Below, piece after piece: positions 35,168 through 45,249 of a stretch of 64,000 nucleotides of DNA (position 1 is its first letter; each line of letters opens with the position of its first letter). The notes below the pieces were generated by a model that saw only the letters and a program-made list of their open reading frames with translations, was not told the DNA's origin and made no database searches. Made by a program: the position numbers and the translations under genes. The DNA comes from JACMLD01 sp044223995. Its GTDB lineage: Bacteria > Bacteroidota > Bacteroidia > Chitinophagales > Chitinophagaceae. The DNA lies in NCBI GenBank assembly GCA_044223995.1, contig JBGALE010000001.1, positions 1,240,001-1,304,000 on the forward strand, read 5' to 3'.

Positions 35168-38100
35168 TCAGGGGGTTGCAGTTTCCGTTAATGGATCGGG
35201 CAACGTAATGCGGATGCTGGTTCCCTGTCCTTCCGCACTTTTCACATTCAAAGTGCCGCCGCATAAACGCAACAGGTCGATGATCAGCCGGTAACCCAAT
35301 CCCCAGCCTGCTTCCTTATTGGTTCCTTTCCTGGAATTAACGGCCCGCATTTGATTGAGGTTATCCCTGATTTCGTCCGGCATACCAACCCCGCTGTCTG
35401 CGATGGTCATGGATAACTGGCCATTGGTATTGTTCACCACCAGTGAGATGGTTCCTTTCGGCGTAAATTTATTCGCATTGATCAGCAAGTTGTGCAATAT
35501 AATTTTCAGTATAACGGGATCCTGTGTACAGGAAAGGTTTTCTGGAACGTTCACCAATATGGTATTGTTTTTTTCCGCCGCCAGCCGGTTGTGAAGCGGT
35601 AATAAATCTTTCAATATGTCAGAAAATTTCATTTCTACCGGTTCCGCTGAGAAGGAACTGTCCTGCAGTTTTATCCAGTGAATAATGCTTTCACCCAGGT
35701 AAGCGAGTGATGCAGCAGTATTGTTGATTTCTGCGATTGATTCATTTTTCGTTTCTTCTTTAAGTTTGTCTTTATAGGCAACCAGTTGTGCAGATACCCT
35801 GTTGATATATTTAAGCGGGATCATCATGTCGTGGCCAATCAGGCTGATAACCCGTTTCTGAAAGTTATTTTTATTTTCAAGTGCATACATTAGTTCGTTT
35901 AAATCATCCAGCGTTTTTTCCAGCAGCGCGTTTTTGTCAAGCACCTGTTTGTTTTTCTCTTTTATCTTTTGTTCCAGTGCTATGTTTTTCTTCCTGAGCT
36001 GATCACTGCGTAAGTTAGAGATCAAAATTATTATGGCGATCAGTAAAATGGAAACAAAGAACCAGAAGAGTTTATACTCATAGTACCAGCGGTTCACACT
36101 AAATGGCACATCGAGCTGGCTCACTTCTTTGTCGGACAGGGTATACTGATTCCGGATATGCAGCACATGGTTTCCGCCAGTCAATTCATTGATCTGTATT
36201 TTTCGCTCTCCCGGCTCGTCCGCATTCCATTGACTATAATTAATCAGCCATATTTGGGATCGTTCGCTGGCATCGAAATGCAGGTTGACAGGATTGGTAT
36301 ATACACTGTCTTTGGTGGTGATGCTTTCAATAAAGATGGGATAGCGGAAAGATATCGGAAAATTATTGGTGTAGACCCTTACCAATCCCCCGATAGAAGG
36401 CAGTAAGATATCACCATCGGGCAACACATTGTAAGCCGGAACACAGGCCCCGTTAAATTCATTTGTTACGAGGCCATTATTGGTGTCATAGTATTCGTAC
36501 AGTATTTTCTCTTTCTTTGATTTGGTCGCCTTAATCAACTGATCGCGGTTTACCCGGAACAGGCCATTATTCGTCGGTACCAGGAAATTACCCTGTCCAT
36601 CAGGAATAAAAACATGGGCATACAACAAATGTCCCTTTGCATCCAGAGGTCCTTTGTAAATGCTGTTGTCTGACAAATCCAGCAGGTAATAACCAACACC
36701 ATAAGTTGGTACCCAAAGATACCTGTCGTCATCAAGGGTGGGATACCTGTCGGTTATAAAGTATCCTTGCTCTGATGCGCCTTTTGGCAAATCAACCTGC
36801 CTGGTTATTTTTCTCAGCCGCCAGTCAAAATAAAAAATGGTATAGCCATCCGTTACCAACAACTGGTTGGCTTTGGTTTCACCAATAACGGTCAATCCTT
36901 CACCGATCCGCGCTTTGGCAAAATACTGTGTATATAAATATTTATCCCTGACACTGTCACCTTCGAGTTTAGCGAGATAGTAAGAAGTTGTTATCCATTT
37001 CGAATTGTTATTACCTGGATACCAACGGTGCAGCCATGATATGCTTTTATCTGAATACACTTTTCCTGTATTGGCGTCGCCCACTTCCTGGTACAGCAGG
37101 TGGGTGCCATGAAACATAAATTTTCCCTGTTCCATTGGTATCATCAGCCTTCGATCCGTGTTATCCAGGGATAAATACCTGTATGTATATTGTTTTAAGT
37201 CAATCAGCAAGCCCGTGTTGGATACGACATGCGTACTGTCTGTTAAAACGACAGCATAGGTGTTATTTATATAGCTTTTATTCAGGTGGCTGAAGCTGCT
37301 GTCGGATTCGCCCAGTTTATATGTATAGAGGAAAGTTTTGGCATAGATAAACACGCCACTTGTCTCTGAACCGCAGTATATTTCGTGTCCATTCGGGTTG
37401 ATGGTTAAACTCGTGATGTCAAGTGGTGTTTCAGGAAGCGTACCCAATAATTTTACCCCAATAAAATTTTCCCTGCACTCTATCGTATACAACACATTTT
37501 TATCTAATGCCAGGGGTGTTTCAGATTCAATACGCGAAAATATCCTGAGATCTTTTGCTTTAAAAATTCTATCGCACCCAATGCTGGTTACAATTTTGGT
37601 CTCCCGGTCAATTGAATAGCCGATACCATCACTGGTAACGGCGAAAATCTTTTTGGATGTTTGGATAAAGTTGATGTTATTCCATGGCTTCATAGGCCAT
37701 GTGCTGGTTAGTTTATCGTTTGTCAGGAAAAAAAACTTACCCCTGTCTGCAATCACACGGCAACTATCGTTCAGCCAAACGACTTTTGCTGACTCGCTGG
37801 TATAGCTAAGATAGTGACCTGCTTCGCTGGGAATGGCCAGGTAGACAGAATCATTTTGTGCCACTTTCCAATTTAAATTGGTGAGGTGATAAGTTCTTGC
37901 AGTGCCCAGGTAAGCTGCCTGCCTGTTTGTTACGACAGGTAGATTTTTATTGAGTTGAATCTGGTAATCCCAATAATTGAAAGTGACAACATTTCCCTGG
38001 ACAGTAGAAAAGAAAGCGCCTATCCTGGAAGAACTGATTTTCGGAAGGTTTCGCTGATCAAAGACTTTTGATTCCACTCCATTGTAACGGATCAGGCCAC

Positions 38101-38350
38101 CCTGTGTGCTAATCCATAAAAAACCAGTCTCTTTATCGAAATACAAACCAGTAACCGTATTTTGTGGTAACCTGCCGTTGTCGCCATTGAGCTTTTTTGA
38201 CAAATGCCATTGTTCGGATTTTTGCGAATAGGCGTTTTGAAAAGTCAACGCTGTTACCAAAAGAAGGACGAATTGCATAATTGGGATAGCATATACCTTC
38301 TTACATACAGACAAAGCAGAATCGATCAGTGATTTGCACTTTTTGATCAT
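35168..38350 (-). CDS. propeller-type sensor histidine kinase (full-length paralogue)
   Basis: A 1060-residue sensor of the type seen in Bacteroidota two-component propeller systems. It has a signal/anchor region (about residues 20-42), a long beta-propeller (PQNTVTGLYFDKETGFLWIS and repeats to about residue 640), a Y_Y_Y-like region, a membrane segment (WFFVSILLIAIIILIS), a coiled coil and the kinase: H840 in SLIGHDMMIPLKY, NLLINANKFT, DSGVGMP and GWGLGYRLII. No receiver or AraC domain is fused and no response regulator is nearby. Compared with its downstream tandem paralogue it lacks 18 codons in the Y_Y_Y part: its QWNADEPGERK takes the place of QWNSIYT...TYLEPGERK. The signal sensed is unknown. 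Confidence 0.9.
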   Translation of the reverse strand: MIKKCKSLIDSALSVCKKVYAIPIMQFVLLLVTALTFQNAYSQKSEQWHLSKKLNGDNGRLPQNTVTGLYFDKETGFLWISTQGGLIRYNGVESKVFDQRNLPKISSSRIGAFFSTVQGNVVTFNYWDYQIQLNKNLPVVTNRQAAYLGTARTYHLTNLNWKVAQNDSVYLAIPSEAGHYLSYTSESAKVVWLNDSCRVIADRGKFFFLTNDKLTSTWPMKPWNNINFIQTSKKIFAVTSDGIGYSIDRETKIVTSIGCDRIFKAKDLRIFSRIESETPLALDKNVLYTIECRENFIGVKLLGTLPETPLDITSLTINPNGHEIYCGSETSGVFIYAKTFLYTYKLGESDSSFSHLNKSYINNTYAVVLTDSTHVVSNTGLLIDLKQYTYRYLSLDNTDRRLMIPMEQGKFMFHGTHLLYQEVGDANTGKVYSDKSISWLHRWYPGNNNSKWITTSYYLAKLEGDSVRDKYLYTQYFAKARIGEGLTVIGETKANQLLVTDGYTIFYFDWRLRKITRQVDLPKGASEQGYFITDRYPTLDDDRYLWVPTYGVGYYLLDLSDNSIYKGPLDAKGHLLYAHVFIPDGQGNFLVPTNNGLFRVNRDQLIKATKSKKEKILYEYYDTNNGLVTNEFNGACVPAYNVLPDGDILLPSIGGLVRVYTNNFPISFRYPIFIESITTKDSVYTNPVNLHFDASERSQIWLINYSQWNADEPGERKIQINELTGGNHVLHIRNQYTLSDKEVSQLDVPFSVNRWYYEYKLFWFFVSILLIAIIILISNLRSDQLRKKNIALEQKIKEKNKQVLDKNALLEKTLDDLNELMYALENKNNFQKRVISLIGHDMMIPLKYINRVSAQLVAYKDKLKEETKNESIAEINNTAASLAYLGESIIHWIKLQDSSFSAEPVEMKFSDILKDLLPLHNRLAAEKNNTILVNVPENLSCTQDPVILKIILHNLLINANKFTPKGTISLVVNNTNGQLSMTIADSGVGMPDEIRDNLNQMRAVNSRKGTNKEAGWGLGYRLIIDLLRLCGGTLNVKSAEGQGTSIRITLPDPLTETATP

Positions 38351-38413
38351 ACATTTTACCGGACAAAGGCTACGGGCCTTTTTCTTTAATTTGGGTTTCT
38401 GTTAATATAGCTT

Positions 38414-39703
38414 TTATTTTTCCTCAAAAAAAGGTTCGGGTAAAATAATTTCTACAGAGCTTCCTTTTTCTTCTGCTGATTGTACACGCAGCCGGCCCGA
38501 GCATGTTTTCAGTAGCTCGATAATCAACCTGTAACCGAGTCCCCACCCGGACTCCTTGTTGGTTCCTTTCCTGGAATTAACAGCCCGCATCTGGTTGAGG
38601 TTGTTTTTGATTTCATCCGGCATGCCCACGCCCGTATCTGAGACCTTCACCGAAAGATGCCCATCCAGCTTATTTACTTCAATCGTAATAGTTCCCTTCG
38701 AGGTAAATTTATTGGCATTAATGAGCAGGTTGTGCAGGATGATTTTTAATATTACCGGGTCCTGCATGCAATGCAGTTCTTTGTGCATATTGACCAATAT
38801 GATATTATCTTTTTCGGCAGCCATTCGTTCGTGAAGTGGCAATAATTCATCCAGGATTGTTGCACGAAATTCAAGATGGTAGGCTTCTGCAGCAAAGGAA
38901 TTTTCCTGCAGTTTGATCCAGTGAACGATGCTGTCGCCCAGGTAAGCCAGCGCTGCGGATGTGTTATTGATTTCCGAAATGGCTTCTGCCTTGGTTCCTT
39001 CACCCAGCCGATCGCGGTAGGTAATCAATTGCTGTGAAACTTTATTAATATACTTCAGCGGGATGATCATATCATGACCAATCAGGCTGATGACCTTTTT
39101 CTGAAAATTGCTTTTGGTTTCCAGTGAATACATCACGTCATTCAAATCGCCTACCATTTTTTCCAGTTGAAAGTTTTTTTCCACTACCAGCTTGGATTTC
39201 TCCACCACCTGTTTGGTTTTTTCCTCCACTTTTTCTTCCAGCAGCATATTTTTTCTCCTCAATCGTTCACTGCGGAAATGAGAAGTCAGCACAATAATGA
39301 CAATAAGCAGTATAAAAAGAAACAGCCAGAACAATTTATTCTCGTAGTACCGAAGTGTTACGGTGAATGGTATGGAGAGTTTGATGATTTCTTTATCGGA
39401 TAATGTGTACTGGTTCCTGATATGCAATATATGGTTTCCGCCCGTTAGTTCATTGAGCTGTATTTTACGTTCACCCGGTTCGAGGTATGTCCAGTTACTG
39501 TCTTCATCCAGCCTGTATGACAGCCCGGTAGTATAGATCGAATTCCACTGGCTGAAATTGATCAGCCATGTTTGAGATCGTTCACTGCTCTTGAAATTGA
39601 TGCCGGGTGGATGGTCATACACACTGTCTTTTGTTGTAATCGATTCCACAAAAAGCGGGTAACGGATCGAGGCCGGAAACTCTGAATTAAATACACGCAC
39701 CAA
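38414..39703 (-). pseudogene. C-terminal fragment of broken propeller histidine kinase (Y_Y_Y plus kinase)
   Basis: This frame encodes 429 residues covering the end of the propeller, a complete Y_Y_Y-type domain (NWTYLEPGERK, NELTGGNHILHI), a membrane segment (LFWLFLFILLIVIIVL), a coiled coil and a kinase with SLIGHDMIIPLKY, NLLINANKFT, DTGVGMP and GWGLGYRLIIEL. Similarity to the tandem paralogue continues upstream to ETNEFNGAC near 39790, but a stop lies just beyond and no ATG precedes 39703. It is therefore the 3' half of a gene split by a 56-bp deletion. All kinase motifs remain intact, so a short kinase may still be made. Confidence 0.8.
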
Positions 39704-39776
39704 TCCCCGGATAGATGGCAGTAGAATATCGCCGTTCGGGAGCGTATTATAGGCTGGTATGCAGGCGCCGTTGAAT

Positions 39777-41594
39777 TCATTTGTCTCCAGCTTTTATCAA
39801 TTGATCGCGGTTCACCCTGAACAATCCGTTATTGGTCGGAATTAAGAAGTTACCAAGGCTGTCGGGTATAAAAGCATGCGTATATAAGAGAAATCCCTTT
39901 GTGTCAATGGGCCCTTTGTAGTAACGATCTTCTTCCAGGTCATATAGATAGTAGCCATTCCCATAGGTTGGTATCCAGCAATATTTATTTCCTTCAAGGA
40001 TTTTTATCCTTTCATCAAGGATCAGTTCGGGTGGCGTATTGGATATTTTCGTAAAAGTTTTTGATGCACGATCAAAGAAAAGTATCCTGTTAAAACCAGC
40101 TATGAGCAGCCTGTTGTCCTGGGTTTCTCCAATAATACGATAATTTCTTCCTTTTGAACTGTCGGGGAAATAGTTCGCGTAGTAATAAGGTTCTACAATA
40201 CTATCTCCCCGGTATATACCAAAATAGTCGTAAGTATTTATCCAAATAGTACCGGAAGGGCTGATATATCCATTGTTGAAGTTTTTTATTTTTTTACTGG
40301 TAAACAGTTTGGCTGTAGTTATATCCATTTCCTGTAAATGAAGATCCGGGCCACTGGAAAAAATGAAACGTCCCTTCGCGGTAGGTATCATCAGCAGTTT
40401 TTCGGCTATAGGTAGTGGGAGATATTCGTACCGTTGCTTTTGTACATCTATCAGCAGTCCGGTATTGGTAATGATATGGTTTTTATCTGTAAGGATAGTT
40501 GAATAAGTGTCGTTGAGTTCATCTTTATTAAGATGTTTAAAGTTCTTTTCACGCTTCGGTATCTTGTAGGTATAAAAAAATGATTTGGAATAAATATAAA
40601 GACCACGCGTGAGAGAACCACAATAGATCTGCCGCCCGTTAGGGTTCACGGCAATAGAAGTGATATCCTGCGGAAGATCGGGCAACAATGCAAAAGGTAT
40701 AGAGGAAATAGAGTCTTTGCTGCAAACGATTTGGTAGAGATTGTCACCTGTTAGCAACATGGGTATACCGGAGTGAATATCTGAAAAAATCTTTCCCCTT
40801 TTTTTAAAAATGGGTTCGCTGGCAATCTCCTTGAAAGTGAGGGTAGCCATGTCTATCGAATAAGCGCTTCCCTTATCGGTGATCGCAAACAATGTTTTTC
40901 CCGATATGAGTAAATGGATTTTTAGCCAGGGCTGTACCTGCCATTTTTTGAGTATTAAATCTTTTTTAATAATAAAAAACCTGCCGTTGTCTGCTACAAA
41001 GCGGCAACTGTCGTTTAGCCAGTACACTTTATCGGAATAAATATGTTTATTGAAATAAAACAAGGGCTCACCTGGAATGGAGAAATACAAAGAGTCGTTG
41101 GGAGAAATATTTAAATTAAGATTAGCGAAACAGGTTTGTGTTTCGTGTGTGAGAAACCAACTGGATATCGGTGAAACAACAGGTTTGTTCTTTTCAAGAA
41201 AAATAATATAATCGCGGTAATTGAAGGTGGCGACCCTTCCATCCGTAGTGGTCAAAAATTCTCCTATACGGGAAGAGGCAATCTTTGGCAGGCTTCGCTT
41301 ATCAAATACCCTGGACTCCGAACCGTTGTACCGTACAATACCACTTTGCGTGGATATCCATAAAAAACCAGTCTCCTTATCAAAGTATAATCCGCGGCAG
41401 GTGTTTTGCGGCAGGCCGCCATCGTTTCCTTCCAATATCTTTAGTAGCCGCCACTGCTCAATGCCCTGCGCCGCAGCGTTCAATATGGCAAGTGAAAATG
41501 CCACAGCAAATGACATTCGCAGAAAGAAAACATGATAATATCGTTTTCTTGCCAATGCAGAGAAGAAGCGGATAGGTTTCGGGTAAAGGGACAT
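39777..41594 (-). pseudogene. N-terminal fragment of broken propeller histidine kinase (signal peptide plus propeller)
   Basis: The 605-residue frame starts with a signal peptide-like segment (RMSFAVAFSLAILNAAAQG) and the propeller repeats of the kinase family (PQNTCRGLYFDKETGFLWIS). It ends abruptly at NRDQLIKAGDK. In the paralogue the same point reads NRDQLIKATKSKK followed by 18 more residues before TNEFNGAC. Comparing the nucleotides, 67 bases between CATTTGT and ATCAA(C/T)TGATCGCGG in the paralogue are 11 bases here, a net loss of 56 bp, which shifts the frame. The propeller could still be secreted as a truncated periplasmic protein. Confidence 0.8.
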
Positions 41595-41640
41595 AGGTAT
41601 TTAATAACATAAATGTTGCAATTTTTTACAAGAATCTTCT

Positions 41641-41656
41641 ATAGAATTTTTTCTAT
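41641..41656. repeat. short inverted repeat in divergent intergenic region
   Basis: ATAGAA-TTTT-TTCTAT, a 6-bp perfect inverted repeat between the broken kinase gene and the GDPD gene. It might be an operator for either divergent gene; nothing else supports this. Confidence 0.25.
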
Positions 41657-41775
41657 GCTTGGCAATTTTGCGTTCAGAGAAGATTAAGTTACATTGTCGT
41701 CGCCAGGAGGCTGGGGCAGCGGGCAGTTCACAATTATTTAAAGAAAAATGGTCCTTTTGCAAATGATCCAGCGAA

Positions 41776-41783
41776 TATCTTTG
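41776..41783 (+). promoter_or_regulatory. -7 promoter element of GDPD gene
   Basis: TATCTTTG, exact match, 4 nt before ATG 41788. TTTTG at 41755-41759 could be the -33 box. Spacing predicts a leaderless mRNA. Confidence 0.6.
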
Positions 41784-41787
41784 TACG

Positions 41788-42693
41788 ATGAAATGGAAAA
41801 GGGAGCTGGCAGAGCTGGTATGTACAATTTTATTTGTAGCAGGTTGTCACACTGCCCAACAGTTAAAGATGAACCTGCCACTATTTGATAAAGAAGGGCA
41901 CCGCGGTGCCAGGGGACTTGCGCCTGAAAATACCATTCCCGCCATGCTGAAGGGGTTGGATATGGGTGTTACTACACTGGAAATGGATGCTGTGATTACA
42001 AAAGACAAACAGGTAATACTTTCTCACGAACCTTTTTTCAATCACGAAATCACTACAAAGCCTGATGGCAGTTTTATTGATGAAAAGGAAGAACGGAAAT
42101 TTAACATATATGGGATGACGCTGGACGAAACCCGTCAATATGATGTGGGCCTGAAACCACATCCGCGTTTTCCACAACAGGCAAGGATCAAGGCAAATAA
42201 ACCATTATTAAGTGATGTTATTACACAGGCTGATGAATATGCCATTTTAAATAAACGTCCTTTACCATTCTTTAATATCGAAACAAAATCGCAACCTGCT
42301 ACAGATAATATCTACCATCCCGCACCGGAAGAATTTGTTGATCTGCTGATGGCCGTTATCATTTCCAAAAGAGTTACCGATCGGGTCATTATACAATCAT
42401 TTGATCCCCGTACCCTGCAGGTAATTCACCGCAAATATCCATCAGTTAAGACAGCATTGCTGATTGAAGATTTTGATAAACGCACACTGGAACAACAATT
42501 GACGCAGCTTGGATTTTATCCGGTGGTGTACAGCCCTGCAGCAGTATTGGTAACGCCTGTTTTGCTGGAAGCCTGCCATAGTAAAAAAATAAAAGTAATA
42601 CCGTGGACGGTAAATGATAAAAATGAAATGGGCCGCCTGCGGCAAATGGGTGTTGACGGCATCATCACCGACTATCCCAATCTGTTTCAGTAA
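41788..42693 (+). CDS. glycerophosphodiester phosphodiesterase, probable lipoprotein
   Basis: Hydrolyses glycerophosphodiesters to glycerol-3-phosphate and an alcohol. The 301-residue product begins with a lipoprotein-type signal (ELVCTILFVAGC, lipobox with Cys at residue 20). The GDPD barrel shows EGHRGARGLAPENTIPAM (catalytic His and Arg), LEMDAVITKDKQVILSHEP (metal Glu/Asp and second His), and VIIQSFDPRTLQVI with PWTVNDKNEM at the end. The gene stands alone between a divergent kinase fragment and pyrF. Confidence 0.93.
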   Translation: MKWKRELAELVCTILFVAGCHTAQQLKMNLPLFDKEGHRGARGLAPENTIPAMLKGLDMGVTTLEMDAVITKDKQVILSHEPFFNHEITTKPDGSFIDEKEERKFNIYGMTLDETRQYDVGLKPHPRFPQQARIKANKPLLSDVITQADEYAILNKRPLPFFNIETKSQPATDNIYHPAPEEFVDLLMAVIISKRVTDRVIIQSFDPRTLQVIHRKYPSVKTALLIEDFDKRTLEQQLTQLGFYPVVYSPAAVLVTPVLLEACHSKKIKVIPWTVNDKNEMGRLRQMGVDGIITDYPNLFQ

Positions 42694-42753
42694 CTGGTTT
42701 TCCTGCATGTTACAGCCTACCTTCACTGGTTCTGCCGAAAAAAAAGAAAAAAC

Positions 42754-42761
42754 TACATTTG
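42754..42761 (+). promoter_or_regulatory. -7 promoter element of pyrF
   Basis: TACATTTG, exact match, 4 nt before ATG 42766; a leaderless mRNA is predicted. Confidence 0.6.
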
Positions 42762-42765
42762 CGCC

Positions 42766-43566
42766 ATGACAAGGCAATTACTGGCAGAAAGGATCCGGGA
42801 AAAACAATCTTATTTATGTGTCGGCCTTGATACCGATATCACAAAAATCCCGCGTCATTTATTATCACAACCCGATCCCATATTTGCATTCAACAAAGCC
42901 ATCATCGATGCCACGCAGGATCTTTGCGTCAGCTATAAAATTAATACTGCTTTTTATGAGGCACAGGGGATAAAAGGGTGGGAGGCGATGGAAAAAACAG
43001 TGAACTATATTCCGCAGGACATATTTACCATCGCCGACGCAAAGCGTGGCGATATCGGCAATACTTCTTCGCAATATGCAAAAGCTTTTTTTGAAGCATT
43101 ACCCTTCGACGCCATCACAGTAGCCCCTTATATGGGAGCAGACAGTGTAAAACCTTTCCTGGAGTATGAAAACAAATGGGCCATTGTACTGGGGCTTACC
43201 TCCAACAGTGGCGCGGCCGATTTTGAATTGCAGCAAATGGGCGGGCAGAGATTGTATGAAAAAGTATTGTCAACCGTGGCAACATGGGGTACTACCGACA
43301 ACCTGATGTTTGTCATTGGCGCTACACAGGCTGATGAATTTGTCAGCATTAGAAAAATATTGCCCAATCATTTCTTCCTTGTGCCGGGCGTAGGTGCCCA
43401 GGGCGGCAGCCTGAAAGAAATTTCTGAAAAAGCCATGAATAAAGATGTGGGCTTACTGGTGAATGTGAGCCGTGCAATCATTTATGCTTCCGAAAAGGAA
43501 GATTTTACCGCAGAAGCACGGGCCATTGCCCAGCAGTACCAGTTTGAAATGAAAGGTTACCTCTAA
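42766..43566 (+). CDS. pyrF: orotidine-5'-phosphate decarboxylase (type 2)
   Basis: Last step of UMP synthesis. The 266-residue product has CVGLDTDITKIP near the start and the catalytic DAKRGDIGNTSSQYAKAFF (Asp-x-Lys-x2-Asp), then TVAPYMGADSVKPFL and the PGVGAQGG phosphate loop. The length and DAKRGDIGxT form mark the type 2 branch common in Bacteroidota and actinobacteria. It starts directly after its own promoter and ends near a bidirectional hairpin. Confidence 0.96.
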   Translation: MTRQLLAERIREKQSYLCVGLDTDITKIPRHLLSQPDPIFAFNKAIIDATQDLCVSYKINTAFYEAQGIKGWEAMEKTVNYIPQDIFTIADAKRGDIGNTSSQYAKAFFEALPFDAITVAPYMGADSVKPFLEYENKWAIVLGLTSNSGAADFELQQMGGQRLYEKVLSTVATWGTTDNLMFVIGATQADEFVSIRKILPNHFFLVPGVGAQGGSLKEISEKAMNKDVGLLVNVSRAIIYASEKEDFTAEARAIAQQYQFEMKGYL

Positions 43567-43582
43567 TACATATCGCATTACC

Positions 43583-43621
43583 AAAAAAACGGAGCAACAG
43601 GTTTGTCCTGCTGCTCCGTTT
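43583..43621 (-). terminator. terminator of the sigma/anti-sigma/DUF4097 operon
   Basis: A 10-bp perfect stem AAACGGAGCA (43587-43596) with TGCTCCGTTT (43612-43621), with an inner CAGG/CCTG pair. On the minus strand it is followed by seven T. On the plus strand, after pyrF, only TTT follows, so it works mainly for the minus-strand operon. Confidence 0.8.
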
Positions 43622-43652
43622 GCTCATTAATAATGCAAGTATAAATATTGAA

Positions 43653-44591
43653 TCAGATAAATTTCACTGAACCGAAACTTGCTTTGATTTTCACCTTGCA
43701 GGCGCCGTTACCTGTTTTACCAGAAAAGTCTTTGTCAAACTTTGGCCCATGTTCATCATCGTCTTTCTGCTCTTTGATGGCCAGGTTGGTTTTATTGTGA
43801 AAATCCCCGAAGTTGGTATGTATGTCAAAATCACCACCAAAATTATCATCCACTTTCAATTCAACTTCTGTATAGGAATTATTGATGGTTAATTCGGTTA
43901 CGCTGTTGGTAAGGCTCAGCTTGATTTTATCGCAGAACTCAAAATTGCCTTTTATTGCGCCGCTCATCTTTTTAACCTCAGCTTTGGAAAATTTCACCGT
44001 CACTTTACAATTGGCAATACTTTCAATTTCTGCACTGCCAAATTCCACATCCAGCTCTTTAATATTAGGGAGGTTTCCTGCAGTGAGCTCACCAAACTTT
44101 TGAGTAATTTCCACCGGGCCGGACATGTCGGGAACAAATGTTTTACCAAACTGGTTATCGAGGTCCAGCGGGCTTTTGGCAGGCATGTGTACTTCGTAAT
44201 TAATTTCCATACCCTGGTTCTTGCCTTTGTCACCTTTTTTATTATCCCAGTTGCCGTTGTTCTTCATATTGGTTTTGAAGAAAACACCGCTGCTGCTTTT
44301 ACCATCTTCGATACTGATGCGATCCAGTATTTCCTGGGCACGTTCTTCGGAGTTGGCTTTACCGATGATAGTGACATCCACTTTTACTTCGCTTTTGTCC
44401 CAGGTGATGATTTTTACTTCACCAAACTGGTTGTTGATGGAAATCTTATCCGTGGCACTGAGCTCGTAAGATTTGCTGTATGTTTTTCTTTTTTCTACGT
44501 CCGGCTCGCCATGGGCAAATACAAGGCTGGTAGTAAAGATTAACAGGGTAGCGGTCAGCAGTACCTTATATTGATTTATACGCTTTTTCAT
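43653..44591 (-). CDS. secreted DUF4097-like beta-strand-rich protein
   Basis: The 312-residue product has a signal peptide (YKVLLTATLLIFTTSLVFA) followed by repeated short beta elements with N-x-F-G-x-V/L/F motifs (NNQFGEVKIITWD, DNQFGKTFV, TQKFGELTAGN, HTNFGDFHNK, KASFGSVKFI), a pattern of DUF4097/adhesin-like beta-helix proteins. It is the last gene of the sigma operon and overlaps the anti-sigma gene by 26 nt. An envelope stress role is inferred from context only. Confidence 0.83.
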   Translation of the reverse strand: MKKRINQYKVLLTATLLIFTTSLVFAHGEPDVEKRKTYSKSYELSATDKISINNQFGEVKIITWDKSEVKVDVTIIGKANSEERAQEILDRISIEDGKSSSGVFFKTNMKNNGNWDNKKGDKGKNQGMEINYEVHMPAKSPLDLDNQFGKTFVPDMSGPVEITQKFGELTAGNLPNIKELDVEFGSAEIESIANCKVTVKFSKAEVKKMSGAIKGNFEFCDKIKLSLTNSVTELTINNSYTEVELKVDDNFGGDFDIHTNFGDFHNKTNLAIKEQKDDDEHGPKFDKDFSGKTGNGACKVKIKASFGSVKFI

Positions 44592-45249
44592 ATTCCACTT
44601 TTTTTGTTTGATTGATTTTTTTAATGATGTTTAATTGTTGATTCAATACAGCTTCCTGCAACTGGAGATTTTGGATCATTGCTTCCAATATCTGTTCCCG
44701 GTTAGGGTTTACAGGAAGTTGTTTTTTGAGAAGGTGAAAATTACTGTCCAGTTTGTTGATATCGCCGGCGAATTGCTGGTACAATAACGGTTCATCCTTT
44801 TTAATTTTCCTGATTTGGTTTTGTTTGATTTCTATGAGTCGTGTATAGTGGATAAGTTCTTCATTCGATTCATCTGCATCATTGTTTTGTGCCAGTTGCT
44901 CACTATTCGTTGGATTATTGTTGATATCCTGCAGCGAATCATGTACAGGCAAGGCATTGTCTTTTTTAACCAATGGTGTATCGGCATTGGGTTGTTTTTT
45001 ACCTGTTTCTGCAATAGGCTGCACCACTACGTCTTTTGATTTCATATAAAAGTAACCACCCACACCCAGCATAATGATCACGGCGGCTGCTGCACTCCAG
45101 CGAATAGCCTTCATGGTAATTAATATACCTTTCTTTTCTGCAGGTTTTTTCAACTGTTGCTGAATATTGTGCCATACTACCGGCCCGGGTTCAAACTTGT
45201 CGAAATCTTCCCGGTTGTCTTGTACAAATTGTTCCAAACGTTTGCTCAT
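44566..45249 (-). CDS. probable anti-sigma factor (membrane protein)
   Basis: The 227-residue product has a short cytoplasmic N-terminus (LEQFVQDNREDFDKFEPGP) with a helix typical of Bacteroidota anti-sigma factors, one membrane segment (RWSAAAAVIIMLGVGGYFYM, residues about 49-69) and a periplasmic part with a helical, Gln/Asn-rich region. No zinc-binding HxxxCxxC motif is present. It overlaps the sigma gene by 4 nt (ATGA), so translational coupling is expected, which supports the anti-sigma role. Confidence 0.8.
   Translation of the reverse strand: MSKRLEQFVQDNREDFDKFEPGPVVWHNIQQQLKKPAEKKGILITMKAIRWSAAAAVIIMLGVGGYFYMKSKDVVVQPIAETGKKQPNADTPLVKKDNALPVHDSLQDINNNPTNSEQLAQNNDADESNEELIHYTRLIEIKQNQIRKIKKDEPLLYQQFAGDINKLDSNFHLLKKQLPVNPNREQILEAMIQNLQLQEAVLNQQLNIIKKINQTKKVEYEKAYKSI

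Noticed and set aside
41221..41575. Overlapping antisense frames of about 100 codons on the plus strand
   Set aside because: They mirror the propeller kinase on the other strand, have no recognisable domain and no promoter of their own.
44815..45039. Antisense frame over the anti-sigma gene
   Set aside because: No family similarity, no start context, and the sense gene is clear.
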